Source: Massiliimalia timonensis
GTDB taxonomy: Bacteria > Bacillota > Clostridia > Oscillospirales > Ruminococcaceae
Direction of reading: 5' to 3'
DNA length: 64,000 nucleotides
Assembly (NCBI RefSeq): GCF_900186585.1
Contig: NZ_FYDD01000004.1
Coordinates: forward strand, 496,001-560,000
Shown here: piece by piece, positions 43,544-53,358 of the stretch
How the letters are laid out: each line of letters begins with the position of its first letter
Position numbering within the stretch: position 1 is the stretch's first letter
Program-made: the position numbers and the translations under genes
The notes under the pieces: model-generated
What the model saw: only the letters and a program-made list of their open reading frames with translations
What the model was told of the DNA's origin: nothing
The model's database searches: none

Positions 43544-44818
43544 TATTTGGCCTGTATTTACGATCGGAAGCATCTCCCCGGCAAGGAAAAAGGAGCCGCA
43601 GACTACGACCATTCCCTCCGCGCCTGCAAGAGAACGCGCCGTGGCATATGCTTTGCGGAGGTCATGGATCGCATAAACCTGGCCGCAGTAGTGGGAAGCG
43701 GACTGTTTCAGTTGCTCTTCGCCAAGCGCTCTGGGGTGATTTACCGGTACGCAGATCACCGCATCCGCCGGCCGGCAGACAGCGCCAAGCGCATGCCCAT
43801 AATCTTTGTCCGCCATCATACCGATCAGGAGGACTTTTTTTCCCAAAAACTGCTCCAATGTGTGTGCAAGCCCTTGCGCTCCCTCCAAATTATGCGCGCC
43901 ATCAACATAGACAAGGGGATGCTCTCCCAGCTTTTGAAACCGGGCGGAAAAAGCAGTATTTTTTAGGCCGGTTTGGATCGCTGATTCCGGAATCAGGAAC
44001 CCTTTGGTCTGTAACAGACGAACCGTGTCTAATACGGCCACTGCGTTGTAAATTTGATGTTCCCCCACCAAGGTGATTTGATAATCCTTTCCCTGATAGG
44101 AAAACTCAGCCCCCTGAAGATCAGCGCGATGGATCTGGATATTTGCGGGATTTGATTTAATCAGCCGGCTCCCGGTCAAAGCGCACTGTTCCATCAGGAC
44201 GGCTAAAGCATCGGGGGACTGTTTCGGATAACAGACGCAATCGCCGCCCGGTTTGATGATCCCAGCCTTTTCCCGGGCGATTTTCTCCACAGTATCACCA
44301 AGGATATGGGTGTGATCTAAGGAGATGGAGGTAATGACAGCCGCGAGGGGCGTATGGATGATATTGGTGGAATCAAACCGCCCGCCAAGCCCTACCTCTA
44401 AGCAGACAATGTCGCATTGCTTCTCTAAAAAATATAAAAAGGCGATCGCGGTTACCACGTCAAATTCCGTGACAAACAGCTTTTCCTCTTTCATCTGTTC
44501 CAGTACCGGCATGATCTGTCCGGTGATCCGTGCAAGGTCCGGATGAGAGATCATAGCCCCGTTTACCTGAAATCTCTCACAGAAATCAAGCACATAGGGG
44601 GAAGTATACATGCCGCACCGGTATCCGGCTTCTTTTAAAATATTGGCGCACATTGCCACCGTGGAGCCTTTTCCGTTAGTCCCCGCAACATGGACAAAGC
44701 GAAGCTTGTCCTGCGGATCGCCGAGCCGCTGTAACAGCGGACGTACCCGCTCCAAACCGGTGGACGGCACAAAGGGGCGAAAGGAGTGGATATAATCCAG
44801 CGCCTCTGAATAGGTCAT
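43541..44818 (-). CDS. folC: Folylpolyglutamate synthase / dihydrofolate synthase
   Basis: A 425-residue Mur-ligase family enzyme that adds glutamate to (dihydro)pteroate or folates. The P-loop is FVHVAGTNGKGSTVAMCANI, the omega region includes TSPYVLDFCERFQVNG, and SLDHTHILGDTVEKIAREKA is the family motif. AAGGAA lies six bases before the ATG. It follows valS in the leftward direction with a stem-loop between, as often seen in Firmicutes. Confidence 0.95.
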   Translation of the reverse strand: MTYSEALDYIHSFRPFVPSTGLERVRPLLQRLGDPQDKLRFVHVAGTNGKGSTVAMCANILKEAGYRCGMYTSPYVLDFCERFQVNGAMISHPDLARITGQIMPVLEQMKEEKLFVTEFDVVTAIAFLYFLEKQCDIVCLEVGLGGRFDSTNIIHTPLAAVITSISLDHTHILGDTVEKIAREKAGIIKPGGDCVCYPKQSPDALAVLMEQCALTGSRLIKSNPANIQIHRADLQGAEFSYQGKDYQITLVGEHQIYNAVAVLDTVRLLQTKGFLIPESAIQTGLKNTAFSARFQKLGEHPLVYVDGAHNLEGAQGLAHTLEQFLGKKVLLIGMMADKDYGHALGAVCRPADAVICVPVNHPRALGEEQLKQSASHYCGQVYAIHDLRKAYATARSLAGAEGMVVVCGSFFLAGEMLPIVNTGQI

Positions 44819-44844
44819 AATAATTTCCTTCTTTCCAGATCGAT

Positions 44845-44868
44845 CCCCCTGCCTGTTTAGACAGGGGG
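44845..44868 (-). other. Intercistronic stem-loop between valS and folC
   Basis: A 7-bp perfect GC-rich stem (44845-44851 with 44862-44868) has no T-run on the minus strand, so it is not a typical terminator. It may only attenuate or stabilise. Confidence 0.5.
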
Positions 44869-44874
44869 AAAGGA

Positions 44875-47496
44875 TTAACCTAGCGCCTGAATGCTTTCGA
44901 GGATCTTTGCCATCTTTTCTTCAGCGCGCGCCAATTTTTCGCGTTCCTGCTCTACAATGTTAGCAGGAGCTTTAGACACAAACTTTTCATTAGACAGTTT
45001 GCCGGACAGCATTTTGATGTCTTTTTCGCAGTTTGCTTTCTCCCGGTTTAAGCGTTCCAGTTCCTTGTCTTTGTCGATCAGGTCCTCCATTGGGATAAAG
45101 AGCCGGGCGTCGTTGGTGACCACCTGTACGGCTCCGTCGATCGACCAATCTGCGGCGACCTGCAGATCGGAGGCGGAAGCAAGCTTTTCAAAGAAAGCCT
45201 TGCAGGAACGGAACAGTTCTTCGTGTTCTGTTGCCGCGTAAACAACTGCTTTTCTGCTTGGCGGTACATTTTTTTCTGCTCTGGCGTTGCGGATGCCCTT
45301 GATCGCATCCATAATTTTTTCAAAGTCTTTTTCCTCCGCCGAGAAGTTGAGTGAATCCTCATAAACAGGCCATTTCGCAATCATGATGCTGGCTGAATCG
45401 TTCGGGATCGCCTGCCAGATTTCTTCGGTGATAAACGGCATGAACGGGTGCAGCAGTTTCAGACAGTTTGCCATGATGTACACCAGTACTTTTTGGGCGT
45501 TCAATGCTGTTTCGCCGCCAGCCTGGATTTTGGTTTTTGTCAGTTCAATATACCAGTCGCAGAGGTAATCCCAAATGAAATCGTACACCTTGGAGGCCGC
45601 AATGCCAAGTTCAAATTTATCAAGATTTTCCGTCACCTCTTTGACAAGGTTGTTGTATTTGGTCAGCACCCATTTGTCCTCCAAAGTCAAGGTATCCGGA
45701 AGGACAGGGGCGGTGATCTCATCAGAAAGATTCATCAGGATAAAGCGGGTCGCGTTCCACAGCTTGTTTGCAAAGTTGCGGGCAGCTTTTACCTTGTCTT
45801 CCGAGTAACGCAGGTCGTTCCCCGGACTGTTTCCGCTTGCCAGCATATACCGCAGAGCGTCTGCGCCGAACTCATCGATTACCTCCAGCGGGTCGATTCC
45901 GTTGCCCAGGGATTTGGACATTTTGCGGCCCTGTTCGTCCCGGACAAGCCCGTGGATCAAAACAGTATTGAACGGCACCTCCCCGGTGTGTTCTACCGCG
46001 GAGAAGATCATCCGGGCCACCCAGAAGAAGATGATGTCATACCCGGTCACCAGGGTGTTGGTGGGATAGAAGTATTTTAAGTCTTCTGTCTGTTCCGGCC
46101 AGCCCAATGTGGAGAACGGCCACAAAGCGGAAGAAAACCAAGTGTCCAGCGTATCTTCATCCTGATGGAACGAAGTGGCGCCGCATTTTGGGCAGGTATG
46201 GGGCTCTTCTTTGGAAACAACGGTTTCCCCGCAGGTGGTGCAGTAGTAAGCTGGGATGCGGTGTCCCCACCACAGCTGGCGGGAGATACACCAGTCTTTG
46301 ATGTTTTCCATCCAGTGGTAATAGATCTTGTCAAAGCGTTCCGGGACAAATTTTGTTTCCCCGTTTTTCACCGCTTCAATTGCCGGTTTTGCCAGCGGCT
46401 CCATTTTTACAAACCATTGTTTGGAAACGCGGGGTTCCACTGTGGTAGAACAACGATAGCATTCCCCAACGTTGTGAACGTGTTCCTCCACCTTGACCAG
46501 ATATCCACCTTCTTCCAGATCGGCAACGATCGCTTTTCTGGCTTCGTAACGTTCCATCCCCGCGTATTTTCCGCAGTCTTCTGTCATGTGCGCGTCGTCG
46601 GTCATAACGTTGATGACCGGCAGGTTGTGGCGAAGCCCCACCTCAAAGTCGTTCGGGTCATGGGCGGGGGTGATTTTAACCACGCCGGTCCCGAATTCCC
46701 GGTCAACATAATCGTCGGCAACGATCGGGATTTCCCGTCCCACCAGCGGCAGGGTCAGGGTTTTCCCAACGAGGTGCTTGTAGCGGCCGTCCTCTGGATT
46801 GACTGCAACAGCCGTATCCCCCAACATGGTTTCCGGCCGGGTAGTCGCCAGCTCCAGCCAGCCGGAACCATCGGCTAAAGGATAACGCAGATGCCAGAAA
46901 TGGCCGTGCTGTTCCGAATATTCCACCTCCGCGTCAGAGATAGAGGTCAGACAGTGCGGGCACCAGTTGATGATGCGCTCGCCCTGATAGATCAGCCCTT
47001 TTTCGTACAGCCGCACAAATACTTCTTTTACCGCCTCGGAACAGCCATCGTCCAACGTGAAGCGTTCCCGGGACCAATCGCAGGAGGAACCCAGCTTTTT
47101 AAGCTGTTCTACGATCCGTCCGCCGTACTGACGTTTCCAGTCCCAGGCACGTTCCAAAAATTTTTCACGCCCCAGATCCTCTTTGGAAATACCTTCCTTT
47201 TTCATCGCCTCTACGATTTTAGCTTCAGTCGCGATCGAGGCGTGGTCGGTGCCGGGTACCCACAGTGCGGCATATCCCTGCAATCGTTTATAGCGGATCA
47301 AAATGTCCTGTAATGTTTCGTCTAAAGCGTGCCCCATATGAAGCTGCCCGGTGATGTTCGGCGGCGGGATCACGATGGTATAAGGCTCCTTTTTGGGATC
47401 TGGGTCGGCTTTAAAATATCCGTTTTCCTGCCAGAATTGATAGATCCTGTCTTCAAATTCTTTTGGCGCATACACTTTTTCCAATTCTTTTTTCAT
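44875..47496 (-). CDS. valS: Valyl-tRNA synthetase
   Basis: An 873-residue class I aminoacyl-tRNA synthetase. [20 protein letters not shown] holds the HMGH form of the HIGH motif (53-56); [17 protein letters not shown] carries KMSKS; a CP1 editing domain with [12 protein letters not shown] and a C-terminal coiled coil of ValS are present. ATG at 47496 is set by AAGGAGG; the longer in-frame frame runs into the T-box leader. Expression is controlled by the leader at 47538-47835. Confidence 0.97.
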   Translation of the reverse strand: MKKELEKVYAPKEFEDRIYQFWQENGYFKADPDPKKEPYTIVIPPPNITGQLHMGHALDETLQDILIRYKRLQGYAALWVPGTDHASIATEAKIVEAMKKEGISKEDLGREKFLERAWDWKRQYGGRIVEQLKKLGSSCDWSRERFTLDDGCSEAVKEVFVRLYEKGLIYQGERIINWCPHCLTSISDAEVEYSEQHGHFWHLRYPLADGSGWLELATTRPETMLGDTAVAVNPEDGRYKHLVGKTLTLPLVGREIPIVADDYVDREFGTGVVKITPAHDPNDFEVGLRHNLPVINVMTDDAHMTEDCGKYAGMERYEARKAIVADLEEGGYLVKVEEHVHNVGECYRCSTTVEPRVSKQWFVKMEPLAKPAIEAVKNGETKFVPERFDKIYYHWMENIKDWCISRQLWWGHRIPAYYCTTCGETVVSKEEPHTCPKCGATSFHQDEDTLDTWFSSALWPFSTLGWPEQTEDLKYFYPTNTLVTGYDIIFFWVARMIFSAVEHTGEVPFNTVLIHGLVRDEQGRKMSKSLGNGIDPLEVIDEFGADALRYMLASGNSPGNDLRYSEDKVKAARNFANKLWNATRFILMNLSDEITAPVLPDTLTLEDKWVLTKYNNLVKEVTENLDKFELGIAASKVYDFIWDYLCDWYIELTKTKIQAGGETALNAQKVLVYIMANCLKLLHPFMPFITEEIWQAIPNDSASIMIAKWPVYEDSLNFSAEEKDFEKIMDAIKGIRNARAEKNVPPSRKAVVYAATEHEELFRSCKAFFEKLASASDLQVAADWSIDGAVQVVTNDARLFIPMEDLIDKDKELERLNREKANCEKDIKMLSGKLSNEKFVSKAPANIVEQEREKLARAEEKMAKILESIQALG

Positions 47497-47537
47497 TGAT
47501 TTTCCTCCTTCGGTCGTTTTCTTCGGGCCGGAAACGA

Positions 47538-47835
47538 TAAAAAATCCGCCCGAAGCACATTTGTGCTCAGGGCGGAATAACTTCCGTGGTACCACCTGAA
47601 TTCGGAACCATATGGCTCCGCACTCGATCACACAGGGGCAGATCTCCTGCTCCGATGCGGATTCCGGTAACGGCGGAAATCCCGTCGCCGCTTACTGAAA
47701 AAATGTTCAGCGGCGCAGCTCAAAGGCTACCTTCCATTCTCCCGTCACGGAAACTTACACCAGCCGTTCCCTCTCTTGGCTTTGGAAAGAATGTACTCCT
47801 CCTCGTCACAGCTTTTGTGATTCAAGATTGTGCAT
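47538..47835 (-). promoter_or_regulatory. T-box leader of valS, valine-specific
   Basis: On the minus strand the leader starts near 47830. It has a stem I region including GGAGGAGTAC, a candidate valine specifier GTA (47730-47728) followed by GCCTTTGAGCTGC, and the conserved T-box TGGTACCACGG (47584-47595). A stem (47545-47551 with 47570-47576) with inner hairpin and T-run forms the terminator. Uncharged tRNA-Val should pair with the T-box and permit read-through. The specifier position is my inference. Confidence 0.9.
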
Positions 47836-47837
47836 TT

Positions 47838-47866
47838 ATTATATCATGAACCCCAAAGACTTTCAA
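47838..47866 (-). promoter_or_regulatory. Promoter of the valS T-box transcript
   Basis: On the minus strand TTGAAA (47866-47861) and TATAAT (47843-47838) are 17 bases apart, directly upstream of the T-box. Confidence 0.8.
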
Positions 47867-47921
47867 GCCTATAAAACAGCAAAAATTCCCGGAAAGAAAA
47901 AGCGGCTGTTGGCAAAAATGG

Positions 47922-48290
47922 TTAAAAGGGAAGTTCATATAAGGTAATTATGGTTTGAAGCGAATACAGCAGCTCTTCCCGTGAAAGACCATAGCGAGCA
48001 AGTTCTTCCTCGGTCAGCCGGTTTACCTTGTCGTAAAAATCCAGCGCCACCAAAAGGTCGGATAAACGCTCTGAGGAAAGGTTTTGGGAGAGATAATCAA
48101 GGGCGCGCTGGTATTCCCGGCTTTCCAATAATTTCAAGGTGTGCCGGTATAAGTCGTCGGAAGAAGTGGTCGTCGTTTCCTCTTCGATTTTATATTCCGG
48201 CCGGTCCTTTTGAAATACCGTAAGCGCCACTACCCGCACCATGTCGCTGATCTGGCGCATAAACCAGTCCTTTTCATAATCGCAGATCAT
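47922..48290 (-). CDS. DUF6483 family small protein
   Basis: A 122-residue protein, starting MICDYEKDWFMRQISDMVRV, a pattern found in small Clostridial proteins labelled DUF6483. It consists of helices with a Ser/Thr-rich linker (EEETTTTSSDDLYRHTL) and a helical C-terminal half that resembles a tetratricopeptide-like fold. Function is unknown. GGAGG lies eight bases before the ATG. It follows rqcH by 12 bases, so the two are likely one transcript. Confidence 0.65.
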   Translation of the reverse strand: MICDYEKDWFMRQISDMVRVVALTVFQKDRPEYKIEEETTTTSSDDLYRHTLKLLESREYQRALDYLSQNLSSERLSDLLVALDFYDKVNRLTEEELARYGLSREELLYSLQTIITLYELPF

Positions 48291-48302
48291 GGTAAAAACC
48301 TC

Positions 48303-50057
48303 CTATTTTACCAGTAAGCGCCCGGCAAGCTCCGGATCCGGGGTAACATAGGCGGTTTGGTAATCGGTGAAGATCACCATCCCCGGTTTGGCGCCGTTCG
48401 GCTTTTTTACATACCGCACCAGTGTGTAATCCACAGGCACCTGCGCCGAATCCCTGGCCTTGGAATTAAACGCCGCGATTTTAGCCGCTTCCTCAATGGT
48501 GCGGTTTGGGATCTCTTTTCCATCTGCCACTACAATGACATGGGAACCGGCGATTTTTTGGGTGTGCAGCCAGAGGTCATAGTTTCGGGCTGTTTTTAAG
48601 GTCAGCTTATCATTTTGACGGTTGTTCCTTCCGCAAAGGATGGTAAATCCATCCGAGGATCGATATTGAAGCGGCGGAAGAGGCTTTAGCATCTTATTTT
48701 TGTTGCGGTAGTTTTTCAGGTATCCCTGTTCCGCCAATTCCTCCCGGATCTCCAGCAGCTCGCTTTCTCCGGTGGTACGGGTCACCGCGTCAAAAATACT
48801 GTCCAGATAGACCAGCTCCTGTTCAGACTGTTCGATCAGCCCCCGCAGTTTTTCTTCCGCTGTCTTGGCTTTCCGGTATTCGGTATAGTATTTCTGTGCG
48901 TTCTGTGCAGGAGTAAGGGACTCATCCAGCGAAATTTGGATCTGCGGGGCATTTTCCTCATAGAAATTTTGCACCGTGACCGTTTTGTCCCCTTTGTGAA
49001 ACGCCCACAGGTTCGCGTTTAACAAGTCGCCGTAGATTTTGTAAAGATCCCGGTTTTCTGAATCCGCCAGCTCGCGCTTCTGCACATCCAGCTTGCGAAC
49101 GATCCGCTCGGTGGTGTTGACTAACAGTTTTAAGAGGTCGTGGGAGCGCTGTTTCATCCGTTCTATCCGGTCGCGCTCTGAAAAGAAGTGGTCCAGAAGC
49201 TCCCCGGCTGTGCTAAAAGTAGTTTTTTGGAGGAAAGAGCCGTACTCTTCGATCGGGATCAGGGTGAAATCTTTCGGCTTGCCATTTTCAGAAACAACGG
49301 TAAACTGTTCGGTCCCATTTTGCACCATTTCCCGGATCTGGTCTATTTTATCAAACATCCTGTTCAATCGGAAATTTGATACGTCATTTTTCAGCAGGTC
49401 GATCCCGCCGGTAGCATAATAGGCGATCTCGCGGGAAAGAAGCGGGGACACCCCGGAATACACCTGCATGATCGCTTTGGCGAAATCCTGATTTTTCCCC
49501 TGCTTCAATGCCTTGGCCGCTTCTTCACGGGTCGAGGTGAAAAAGTTCAGTTTATCCTGAGCCGGCGGCAGGGTGTAAGCCATGCCGGGCAGGACGCATC
49601 GCACACTGGACATTTCATCGGTAATGCGCTTGACCGCATCAATGATTTTCCCGTCCTGATTGACTAGGATAATATTGGAGTGCCGCCCCATAATTTCCAC
49701 CGCGATGGTCATGGTCACCAAATCACCCAGCTCGTTCACGGTTTCAAAATCTAAAAACAGGATGCGGTCGCTGCCCAACTGGCGGACTGCAACCAGTTTT
49801 GCCGTGCTTAAGTGCTTGCGCAGCAGCATGCAGAACATGGGCGGGGTTTTGGGGTTCTCCAAAGAGATTTTTGTAAAGTGGATGCGCGGGCTGTTAGCAG
49901 AGGCGCTGATAAAAAGCTTGACACTGCCGCCCCGGAACCGCAGGCCGATCACGATCTCTTCCTTAGAAGGCTGGTAAATTTTATCCACCCGGCTACCAAG
50001 CGCGGTTTCTTCTATTTCCCGCTTTAAAGAAGCAAGAAAAATACCATCTAATGCCAC
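48303..50057 (-). CDS. rqcH: RqcH (Rqc2/NEMF homologue), ribosome quality control factor
   Basis: A 584-residue NFACT protein that binds stalled 50S subunits with peptidyl-tRNA and adds C-terminal alanine tails. NFACT-N begins LDGIFLASLKREIEETALGS; Asp97-Arg98 match the tRNA-binding DR residues of Bacillus RqcH. A coiled-coil middle region (about 270-420) and the C-terminal NFACT-R domain (YDLWLHTQKIAGSHVIVV) follow. The gene starts with GTG at 50057; AAGGAG is eight bases upstream. Older labels call this family fibronectin-binding, which is misleading. Confidence 0.92.
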   Translation of the reverse strand: MALDGIFLASLKREIEETALGSRVDKIYQPSKEEIVIGLRFRGGSVKLFISASANSPRIHFTKISLENPKTPPMFCMLLRKHLSTAKLVAVRQLGSDRILFLDFETVNELGDLVTMTIAVEIMGRHSNIILVNQDGKIIDAVKRITDEMSSVRCVLPGMAYTLPPAQDKLNFFTSTREEAAKALKQGKNQDFAKAIMQVYSGVSPLLSREIAYYATGGIDLLKNDVSNFRLNRMFDKIDQIREMVQNGTEQFTVVSENGKPKDFTLIPIEEYGSFLQKTTFSTAGELLDHFFSERDRIERMKQRSHDLLKLLVNTTERIVRKLDVQKRELADSENRDLYKIYGDLLNANLWAFHKGDKTVTVQNFYEENAPQIQISLDESLTPAQNAQKYYTEYRKAKTAEEKLRGLIEQSEQELVYLDSIFDAVTRTTGESELLEIREELAEQGYLKNYRNKNKMLKPLPPLQYRSSDGFTILCGRNNRQNDKLTLKTARNYDLWLHTQKIAGSHVIVVADGKEIPNRTIEEAAKIAAFNSKARDSAQVPVDYTLVRYVKKPNGAKPGMVIFTDYQTAYVTPDPELAGRLLVK

Positions 50058-50080
50058 TGTAGATTCTCCTTATCATGAAA

Positions 50081-50109
50081 AATAAGGACGGGCGATCTGT
50101 CACCCGTCC
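50081..50109 (-). terminator. Terminator of the nif3-like gene
   Basis: On the minus strand a 7-bp GC-rich stem (50086-50092 with 50103-50109) is followed by TTATTTTTC. It separates the MFS-trmK-nif3 operon from rqcH. Confidence 0.7.
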
Positions 50110-50117
50110 CGGTTTGG

Positions 50118-50867
50118 TTAGATTGTTTTGACTGGGTTCTCCCGGCTTAACAGGATCGGGGAAAGATTTGTAGACACTTCGATTTGCTCCGCCAAAGAAA
50201 AGAACACCACGTTTTCGGAATCAAAATGTCCCGCTTCGATCAAATTCAGCCCCAAATTCTGCGCGTCAATAAAGGCGTCGTGCTTGAGGTCCCCGGTAAT
50301 AAAAGTATCAATATCGCAACTGAGTACCTGCTGCATCATGCTCCCGCCGCTTCCTGAAATGTAAGCCACTTTTTGGACCGGTTTTCCGCTGTCATAATAC
50401 CTTACGCCGCTGGCACCCAGGTTTTTCTTGATCAGCGCCGCATATTCCGGCACCGGCATCGGGGCAGGAAGATTGCCCAGACGTCCCAGGTCGTCTAAGC
50501 AAAGCGGGGAGGCAATATTTTGCAGGCAGTAATATTTTGCCAACACTGCGTTGACCCCGGTTTCCGCTTTGTCAAGGTTGGTGTGCGCGCTGATGACAGA
50601 AATGCCGTTTCGGATCAGCTGGTATACAGTCGAGTCGGCCTGTACCTGTTTTAACGGATGGAAAATAACGGGATGGTGAGTAATGATCAGGTCGATCCCT
50701 TCTTTTACCGCCTGCCGGATCACCGCATGGGTAATGTCCAGCGCCAGCCCGATCTTTGTCACTTCCTGATCCGGGTCGCCCACAAGCAGGCCGCAGTTGT
50801 CAAATTCTTCTGCGGTGTCAAAGGGGGCTAATTGATCTAAAAAACGGTAGATTTCATAAACTTTCAT
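50118..50867 (-). CDS. Nif3-like dinuclear metal-centre protein (YqfO type)
   Basis: A 249-residue Nif3/DUF34 protein. Metal ligands are the two histidines of LIITHHPVIFHPLK and later His and Glu residues near EAGHFDSE. Family members are hexameric toroids; some have been annotated as GTP cyclohydrolase I type 2 or tied to tRNA modification or metal handling, but the function is unsettled. Start ATG 50867 chosen from family alignment (KVYEIYRFLDQLAPFDTAEE); a GTG start at 50882 is possible. It follows trmK, an arrangement common in Firmicutes. Confidence 0.9.
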   Translation of the reverse strand: MKVYEIYRFLDQLAPFDTAEEFDNCGLLVGDPDQEVTKIGLALDITHAVIRQAVKEGIDLIITHHPVIFHPLKQVQADSTVYQLIRNGISVISAHTNLDKAETGVNAVLAKYYCLQNIASPLCLDDLGRLGNLPAPMPVPEYAALIKKNLGASGVRYYDSGKPVQKVAYISGSGGSMMQQVLSCDIDTFITGDLKHDAFIDAQNLGLNLIEAGHFDSENVVFFSLAEQIEVSTNLSPILLSRENPVKTI

Positions 50868-50897
50868 AGGATACACCAGCACTTTCTCTTCGTTTCC

Positions 50898-51596
50898 TTA
50901 TAGTATATCATCTTTTCCGGGTTTTTGCAAAAGCTTGCGGATGTCCGCCGCCAAGGTACGGTAGTGCTCCGCAAGTTCGTTTTGTTTCTGGGAACGGGAA
51001 AGCCCGTCTGCGATCCGTTCCATCCGGTCCGCCTGAAAACTAAGATAAGCGTCGCGGTGCGGGGAGGAGCTTTGCGGGACTTTCCCCACCAGCGCGGATA
51101 ATTCATCGAGCTCCTGCGCCTCTCCTGTCCATTGGCAGAGGAATACCGAGTAAAAATGCCCGTTTTCTGCCACCGGTTCTTCTTTTAAGATGGAAAAGCC
51201 GTGGCGGGCCAGCGTGCGGCGCAGAAAATCAGCCTGTGTCATGGGCTGTAAGATAAAATGTTTTTGCGGGTCTTTGGCCCATGAGCAGGATAATATGATC
51301 CGGGCAATCAGCTCGCCGCCCATCCCGGCAATAACAATGTCGTCCGCTTCCTCAGCACGAATGCCGGAAAGACCATCTGAAAGGAGGGTCCGGATCTGTT
51401 CCGAGAACCCCTGTTCACGGATATGCGCCCGGGCGCAGGACAGCGGCTTTTCGTTAACGTCAGCGGCAATGACCTGCCGGGTGATCTGGTTTTTTACTAA
51501 AAAGCAGGGAAGGTATGCGTGATCGGTGCCGATATCGCATACCTTATGGCCGGGGCAGATGAACCGCGCGCAGGCGGCCAGACGTAGATCGAGCAA
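50898..51596 (-). CDS. trmK: tRNA (adenine(22)-N1)-methyltransferase
   Basis: A 232-residue SAM-dependent methyltransferase. CDIGTDHAYLPCFLV is motif I for SAM, DIVIAGMGGELI is the conserved TrmK motif. It methylates A22 in the D-arm of tRNAs. It begins with TTG at 51596 with AGGAG seven bases upstream and the MFS stop codon sitting between. It lies in the common trmK-nif3 pair. Confidence 0.93.
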   Translation of the reverse strand: MLDLRLAACARFICPGHKVCDIGTDHAYLPCFLVKNQITRQVIAADVNEKPLSCARAHIREQGFSEQIRTLLSDGLSGIRAEEADDIVIAGMGGELIARIILSCSWAKDPQKHFILQPMTQADFLRRTLARHGFSILKEEPVAENGHFYSVFLCQWTGEAQELDELSALVGKVPQSSSPHRDAYLSFQADRMERIADGLSRSQKQNELAEHYRTLAADIRKLLQKPGKDDIL

Positions 51597-51598
51597 AA

Positions 51599-52861
51599 TT
51601 ATTCTCCTTTGGTTTGTTTTTGAAAATCCGCGATCGCTTTTTGCGCGCGGGAGGCAAAGAATGCAGTGAGAAACTGCACGACTGTGACCGCACTAAGCGA
51701 AATGACATACCCAATTTCAGTTTTTGGGACCAGCAGTAAAACTACCAACCCCAAAACACGGCCAAAACCACGGGTCATTTCAAAAATCCCGAGGTATTCT
51801 CCACGGCAGGGATACCCATCCGGCATAGAGGAAATGACCAGAAAGTCGATTGAGGTGGCAGGGTTCATCAATAAGACCACGAAAAAGGCATTCACCAAAC
51901 TGAGCGCCAGAATGGTGGCAGCGCTTAGCTGGATCGCCAGCATGAAAGCTGCCCCTGTCAAAACGCAGGTGGTCAGATACATGCTTTTGACCCGATTGCT
52001 GGCATTGACGAACCGTCCGCACAGATATTGTGAAAAAATTGCCATGAAGCCGACCAACAAGGCATTTAACCCGATCAGGGCTTCGCTTTCTACATATTGG
52101 TACAGCAGGACGTTTAAGAAAAACTGGAACACCCCATCCCGGATGCTGCGCAGAAAGATCTGCAAATTTACCAAAGCCCAGCAGCGGTTGGTAAAAAGCT
52201 GACGGATGCAGTGGCGGTACTGGGTCTTGTTTCGCTGGGGCTCCACTTTGGGAAGCCGAGTGAACAGAAAAATAGAGATAATAGACACCACAAAGGCACA
52301 GCCAAACATGATGTTATATCCGGTGTATCCGGAAAATGCGTCAATGACCGCGCCGGCAATGGCGGGGACGATGAGCGCAATGATGCTTGCAAATACGCCG
52401 ATAAAGGAAATGGAGATATCCCGGGTATCGTCTTCGGAATAAAGAGAGATCGCGTTGAGATAGGTGTACCAGAAAAAACCGCCCCCAAAGCCGATCAACA
52501 AGGCAATCGGGATAACAAAGGAGGAGATGTTCTCCATACAGATCAAAAAAATCAGGTAAGCCGCCAAATGGCAGCCGATCCCCAGAAAGGTGACATATTT
52601 TAAATAGACATGCTTGATGATCATTCCGCCCAGCAGCATCCCTATACCAGAGCAGAGAAAATTGATCATATTATAATAGATGGGGAGGTTGACGTCATCC
52701 GATGTTTTTAACAGCAGGATATTGATGAATACGGCATGGATATTAATGGCGACCACAAAACAGAAATGTGAAATTGCAAAGTTCAAAAACTTTTGATTTA
52801 GGCGGTCGATTCCAAAAAAGGTAATTAGGCTGTTGCGTAATTTTGCCGCGGTGATCTTCAT
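51599..52861 (-). CDS. Major facilitator superfamily transporter
   Basis: A 420-residue permease with 12 likely membrane helices. It lacks a strong canonical GxxxDRxGRR loop (here GGMIIKHVYLKYVT), so it is a divergent MFS protein. Substrate is unknown. GGAGG lies eight bases before the ATG. The stop codon is two bases before the trmK start, so the two are translated together, an unusual partner for trmK. Confidence 0.82.
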   Translation of the reverse strand: MKITAAKLRNSLITFFGIDRLNQKFLNFAISHFCFVVAINIHAVFINILLLKTSDDVNLPIYYNMINFLCSGIGMLLGGMIIKHVYLKYVTFLGIGCHLAAYLIFLICMENISSFVIPIALLIGFGGGFFWYTYLNAISLYSEDDTRDISISFIGVFASIIALIVPAIAGAVIDAFSGYTGYNIMFGCAFVVSIISIFLFTRLPKVEPQRNKTQYRHCIRQLFTNRCWALVNLQIFLRSIRDGVFQFFLNVLLYQYVESEALIGLNALLVGFMAIFSQYLCGRFVNASNRVKSMYLTTCVLTGAAFMLAIQLSAATILALSLVNAFFVVLLMNPATSIDFLVISSMPDGYPCRGEYLGIFEMTRGFGRVLGLVVLLLVPKTEIGYVISLSAVTVVQFLTAFFASRAQKAIADFQKQTKGE

Positions 52862-52916
52862 GGTGTGTACCTCCAGTCAAGGAGAAAATGGCCCGTATCA
52901 TAAATGATGTTCTGAT

Positions 52917-52952
52917 AAAGAATCGTCCGAATTGTTTTTCGGACGATTCTTT
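52917..52952. terminator. Terminator of the DUF1858 gene
   Basis: A 15-bp perfect stem (52917-52931 with 52938-52952) lies between the leftward DUF1858 and MFS genes. The T-run on the minus strand is short. Confidence 0.65.
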
Positions 52953-52972
52953 TCGTATTTGATTTGCTCAGA

Positions 52973-53173
52973 TTATGCCAGATGAGCCTTTAAGGCATCG
53001 ATCAATTCATTGACGTCGATTCCGTGTACTTCACAGGCCTGTTCAATGCTTTCTGCGCGTGCGGCAGGGCAGCCCAGGCAGTGCATGCCAGCCTCTAAAA
53101 AGCATTCTGCGGTAGTGCCGTCATAATCTAAAATATCACCGATAATGGAATCTTTTGTAACCGTATAAGCCAT
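52973..53173 (-). CDS. DUF1858 domain protein
   Basis: A 66-residue protein beginning MAYTVTKDSIIGDILDYD, with a redox-type CxxC (HCLGCPAA). Proteins with this fold are called hybrid-cluster-associated disulfide domains; they are widespread in anaerobes and may bind Fe-S or act as thiol switches. It stands alone between the MFS gene and rnpB. AAGGAG lies upstream of the ATG. Confidence 0.9.
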   Translation of the reverse strand: MAYTVTKDSIIGDILDYDGTTAECFLEAGMHCLGCPAARAESIEQACEVHGIDVNELIDALKAHLA

Positions 53174-53324
53174 GTTTTACACTCCTTTACCACTTATTAC
53201 GGTTTTATTATACCAGATTGCCTTAGGAATGCAAGCGGTTCGCCCCAAAAAACAAAACGTCATTATCACGAAAATATGACATGGTTTTCTCTGATTTTAA
53301 CAAAGTTTTTTCACCTGCTTTTCA

Positions 53325-53353
53325 TTGACTTCCCCTTTAAAAAGGAGTATACT
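53325..53353 (+). promoter_or_regulatory. Promoter of rnpB
   Basis: TTGACT (53325-53330) and TATACT (53348-53353) are 17 bases apart; the RNA should start near 53360. Confidence 0.8.
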
Positions 53354-53358
53354 GTTAC

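Noticed and set aside
45448-46878. Long plus-strand open frames opposite valS
   Set aside because: They are shadows of the synthetase gene, with no start signal and no recognisable domain.
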